From the NCBI GenBank assembly GCA_002349525.1, contig DEDL01000015.1, positions 1-13,103 of the forward strand: DNA of 13,103 nt, read 5' to 3'. Both the position numbers and the translations under genes were made by a program. The notes under the pieces were generated by a model, which made no database searches, had not been told where the DNA came from, and saw only the letters and a list, made by a program, of their open reading frames with translations. The DNA is from Lachnoclostridium sp. UBA2905. GTDB taxonomy: Bacteria > Bacillota > Clostridia > Lachnospirales > Lachnospiraceae. The number at the start of each line of letters is the position of its first letter. Position 1 is the first letter of the stretch. Of the stretch, positions 12,054 through 13,103 are shown one piece after another.

Positions 12054-12062
12054 ATTATAACA
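12054..12062 (-). promoter_or_regulatory. Extended -10 promoter of the toxin mRNA
   Basis: TGT-TATAAT (12062-12054 on the minus strand) with a weak TTTTCA 17 bp upstream. It predicts a transcript of about 200 nt from about 12047 to the shared terminator, similar to the roughly 210-nt toxin RNA of pAD1 par. Confidence 0.6.
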
Positions 12063-12134
12063 CCTTTATATTCTCTTGAAAACAACTATTTTCGACACAA
12101 AAATACTTACAATTCAAGATAATCGAATATTTTT

Positions 12135-12152
12135 AGAACCATAATAGAACCA
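12135..12152 (+). repeat. Paired AGAACCA repeat, tuf-proximal end of element 2
   Basis: AGAACCA at 12135-12141 and 12146-12152, again with an 11-bp period; the surrounding 24 bp match 4944-4967 with one difference. It lies about 195 bp from the attachment core. It is proposed to be an arm-type integrase-binding site. The rest of 12063-12226 shows no gene. Confidence 0.65.
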
Positions 12153-12226
12153 CAGCCAAATTTTCACTATTCTTCGGCTTGTGATTCTTTCTCTTTGTTC
12201 GCAATTCCTTTTTATACAAAAAGAAA

Positions 12227-12256
12227 CCGCAACCCCTGATTTCTCAAGGATTGCGG
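12227..12256 (-). terminator. tuf terminator, probably supplied by element 2
   Basis: In the minus-strand RNA a 13-pair stem (two G-U pairs) with a four-base loop is followed by a T-rich run (TTTCTTTTTG). It lies 38 bp after the tuf stop. The sequence TCTTTGTTCG precedes it at 12192-12201 and also precedes the element 1 copy at 4691-4700, at nearly the same distance from the respective stop codons, so the two flanks are homologous. Confidence 0.8.
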
Positions 12257-12293
12257 AATAAATTACACTTTATTTGGTTCTAACTATCAAAGA

Positions 12294-13103
12294 TTACTCA
12301 ATGATAGTAGCAACACGGCCTGAACCTACAGTACGTCCACCTTCACGGATAGCGAAAGTAAGACCCTGCTCCATAGCTACTGGATGGATCAGTTCGATAG
12401 TCATTTCTACGTTATCACCAGGCATACACATCTCTGTACCTGCTGGTAATTCACAAACACCAGTTACGTCAGTTGTTCTGAAGTAGAACTGTGGTCTGTA
12501 GTTATTGAAGAAAGGTGTATGACGTCCACCTTCATCTTTTGTTAAAACGTAAACCTGAGCTGTAAATTTTCTGTGGCAAGTAACAGTACCTGGTTTAGCA
12601 AGAACCTGTCCACGAACGATCTGGTCACGGTTAACACCACGAAGAAGTGCACCGATGTTATCACCAGCCTGGGCCTCGTCTAACTGTTTACGGAACATCT
12701 CGATACCAGTTACAACTGTCTTCTGAACATCTTCCTTAACACCAAGGATTTCAAGTTCGTCATTCAGATGTAATGTTCCTCTTTCTACTCTACCTGTTGC
12801 AACAGTACCACGACCTGTGATTGTGAATACGTCCTCAACTGGCATTAAGAAAGGTTTATCTGTATCACGCTGTGGATCTGGGATATAGCTATCTACAGTA
12901 TCCATTAATTCCATGATCTTGTCGCCCCATGGTCCGTTAGGATCTTCAAGAGCTTTAAGAGCAGAACCCTGGATGATTGGGCAGCCTTCAAAACCATATT
13001 CCTCTAACTGCTCTGTAACTTCCATTTCTACTAACTCGATTAACTCTGGGTCGTCTACCATATCACATTTGTTTAAGAAAACAACGATGTAAGGTACACC
13101 TAC
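12294..13103 (-). CDS. tuf: Elongation factor Tu, 5' end beyond the window
   Basis: The 269 C-terminal codons of EF-Tu, the GTPase that delivers aminoacyl-tRNA to the ribosome. Visible landmarks are the guanine-specificity motif NKCD (LNKCDMVDDPE), the GSALKAL segment, domain 2 with EDVFTITGRGTVATGRVERG, and domain 3 ending FAIREGGRTVGSGRVATIIE. By comparison with the E. coli protein the window begins near residue 125. The frame is intact and the stop is in the normal place. The last 17 codons and the terminator have a second, synonymous copy at 4792-4845, so the 3' end seen here was probably supplied by element 2 when it integrated. Strong codon bias in the body (for example CGT, GGT, GTA, AAC) fits a highly expressed housekeeping gene. 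Confidence 0.97.
   Translation of the reverse strand, partial: VGVPYIVVFLNKCDMVDDPELIELVEMEVTEQLEEYGFEGCPIIQGSALKALEDPNGPWGDKIMELMDTVDSYIPDPQRDTDKPFLMPVEDVFTITGRGTVATGRVERGTLHLNDELEILGVKEDVQKTVVTGIEMFRKQLDEAQAGDNIGALLRGVNRDQIVRGQVLAKPGTVTCHRKFTAQVYVLTKDEGGRHTPFFNNYRPQFYFRTTDVTGVCELPAGTEMCMPGDNVEMTIELIHPVAMEQGLTFAIREGGRTVGSGRVATIIE
12337..12347. other. Candidate attachment core inside tuf
   Basis: CCACCTTCACG, identical to 4835-4845; the two copies are 7502 bp apart. Differences between the copies to its left are all synonymous, and to its right the sequences are unrelated, marking this as the outer limit of the duplicated segment. Confidence 0.55.

Larger units (their letters stand above)
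4846..12347. mobile_element. Element 2: integrative and mobilizable element in the tuf 3' end, about 7.5 kb
   Basis: It is bounded by two copies of the tuf 3' end 7502 bp apart and carries integrase, excisionase-like protein, XRE regulator, RepA-like ATPase, relaxase, probable oriT and TnpV. Cargo is an alpha/beta hydrolase and a par-like toxin-antitoxin module. There are no type IV secretion genes, so transfer would need a helper conjugative element. The same AGAACCA paired repeat occurs near both inner ends in the same orientation. The exact ends depend on where strand exchange occurs within the shared core. Confidence 0.8.

Noticed and set aside
12274..12486. A plus-strand frame antisense to tuf
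   Set aside because: It is a shadow of the strongly codon-biased tuf gene.

Overview
The window looks like the chromosome of a low-GC Gram-positive anaerobe, most likely Lachnospiraceae or a related Clostridia. The evidence is AT-rich third positions, strong AGGAGG-type ribosome binding sites, an elongation factor Tu gene of Firmicutes type, and accessory families (TnpV, MobL-type relaxase, a DUF6061-like protein) that are typical of mobile elements in these gut bacteria. Almost everything except the tuf gene at the right edge is accessory DNA.

Right edge: the 3' two thirds of tuf (12294-13103, minus). Downstream of its stop codon lie what appear to be two related integrative elements in tandem, each seemingly inserted at the 3' end of tuf. 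The distal one (element 2, about 7.5 kb, roughly 4846-12347) reads from the tuf side: a tuf-type terminator, a type I toxin-antitoxin module of par/Fst layout (11773-12062), an XRE regulator, an excisionase-like HTH gene, a tyrosine integrase, a RepA-like ATPase, a small accessory gene, a hairpin-rich probable oriT, a MobL relaxase, tnpV and a membrane-anchored alpha/beta hydrolase as cargo. This is the gene set of an integrative and mobilizable element: it has its own recombinase and relaxase but no mating-pair formation genes. Its inner end abuts a displaced tuf 3' end (4792-4845) that differs from the functional one only at synonymous positions.

Left of that copy lies element 1, with the same module in the same order: tuf 3' end, terminator, XRE regulator (plus strand), then divergently xis, int and a DUF6061-like gene (minus). 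Four copies of an AGTAAC-N6-GTTACT operator lie between xre and xis, and one sits exactly inside the xis-int promoter. Further left are a 32-bp phased array of inverted repeats (1882-2050), possible mobilization-gene debris, a small HTH regulator with a clear promoter, and the N-terminal 417 residues of a UvrD-like helicase that runs off the left edge. The left end of element 1 is not visible.

The parts fit together as follows. The XRE proteins probably repress xis-int. Int and Xis recombine a short core within the last codons of tuf. Each element restores the tuf reading frame and terminator with its own copy. The type I toxin-antitoxin module would penalise loss of element 2. The strongest observations are this par-like module, which comprises a 28-codon gene plus antisense RNA, and the double tuf-3'-end insertion.
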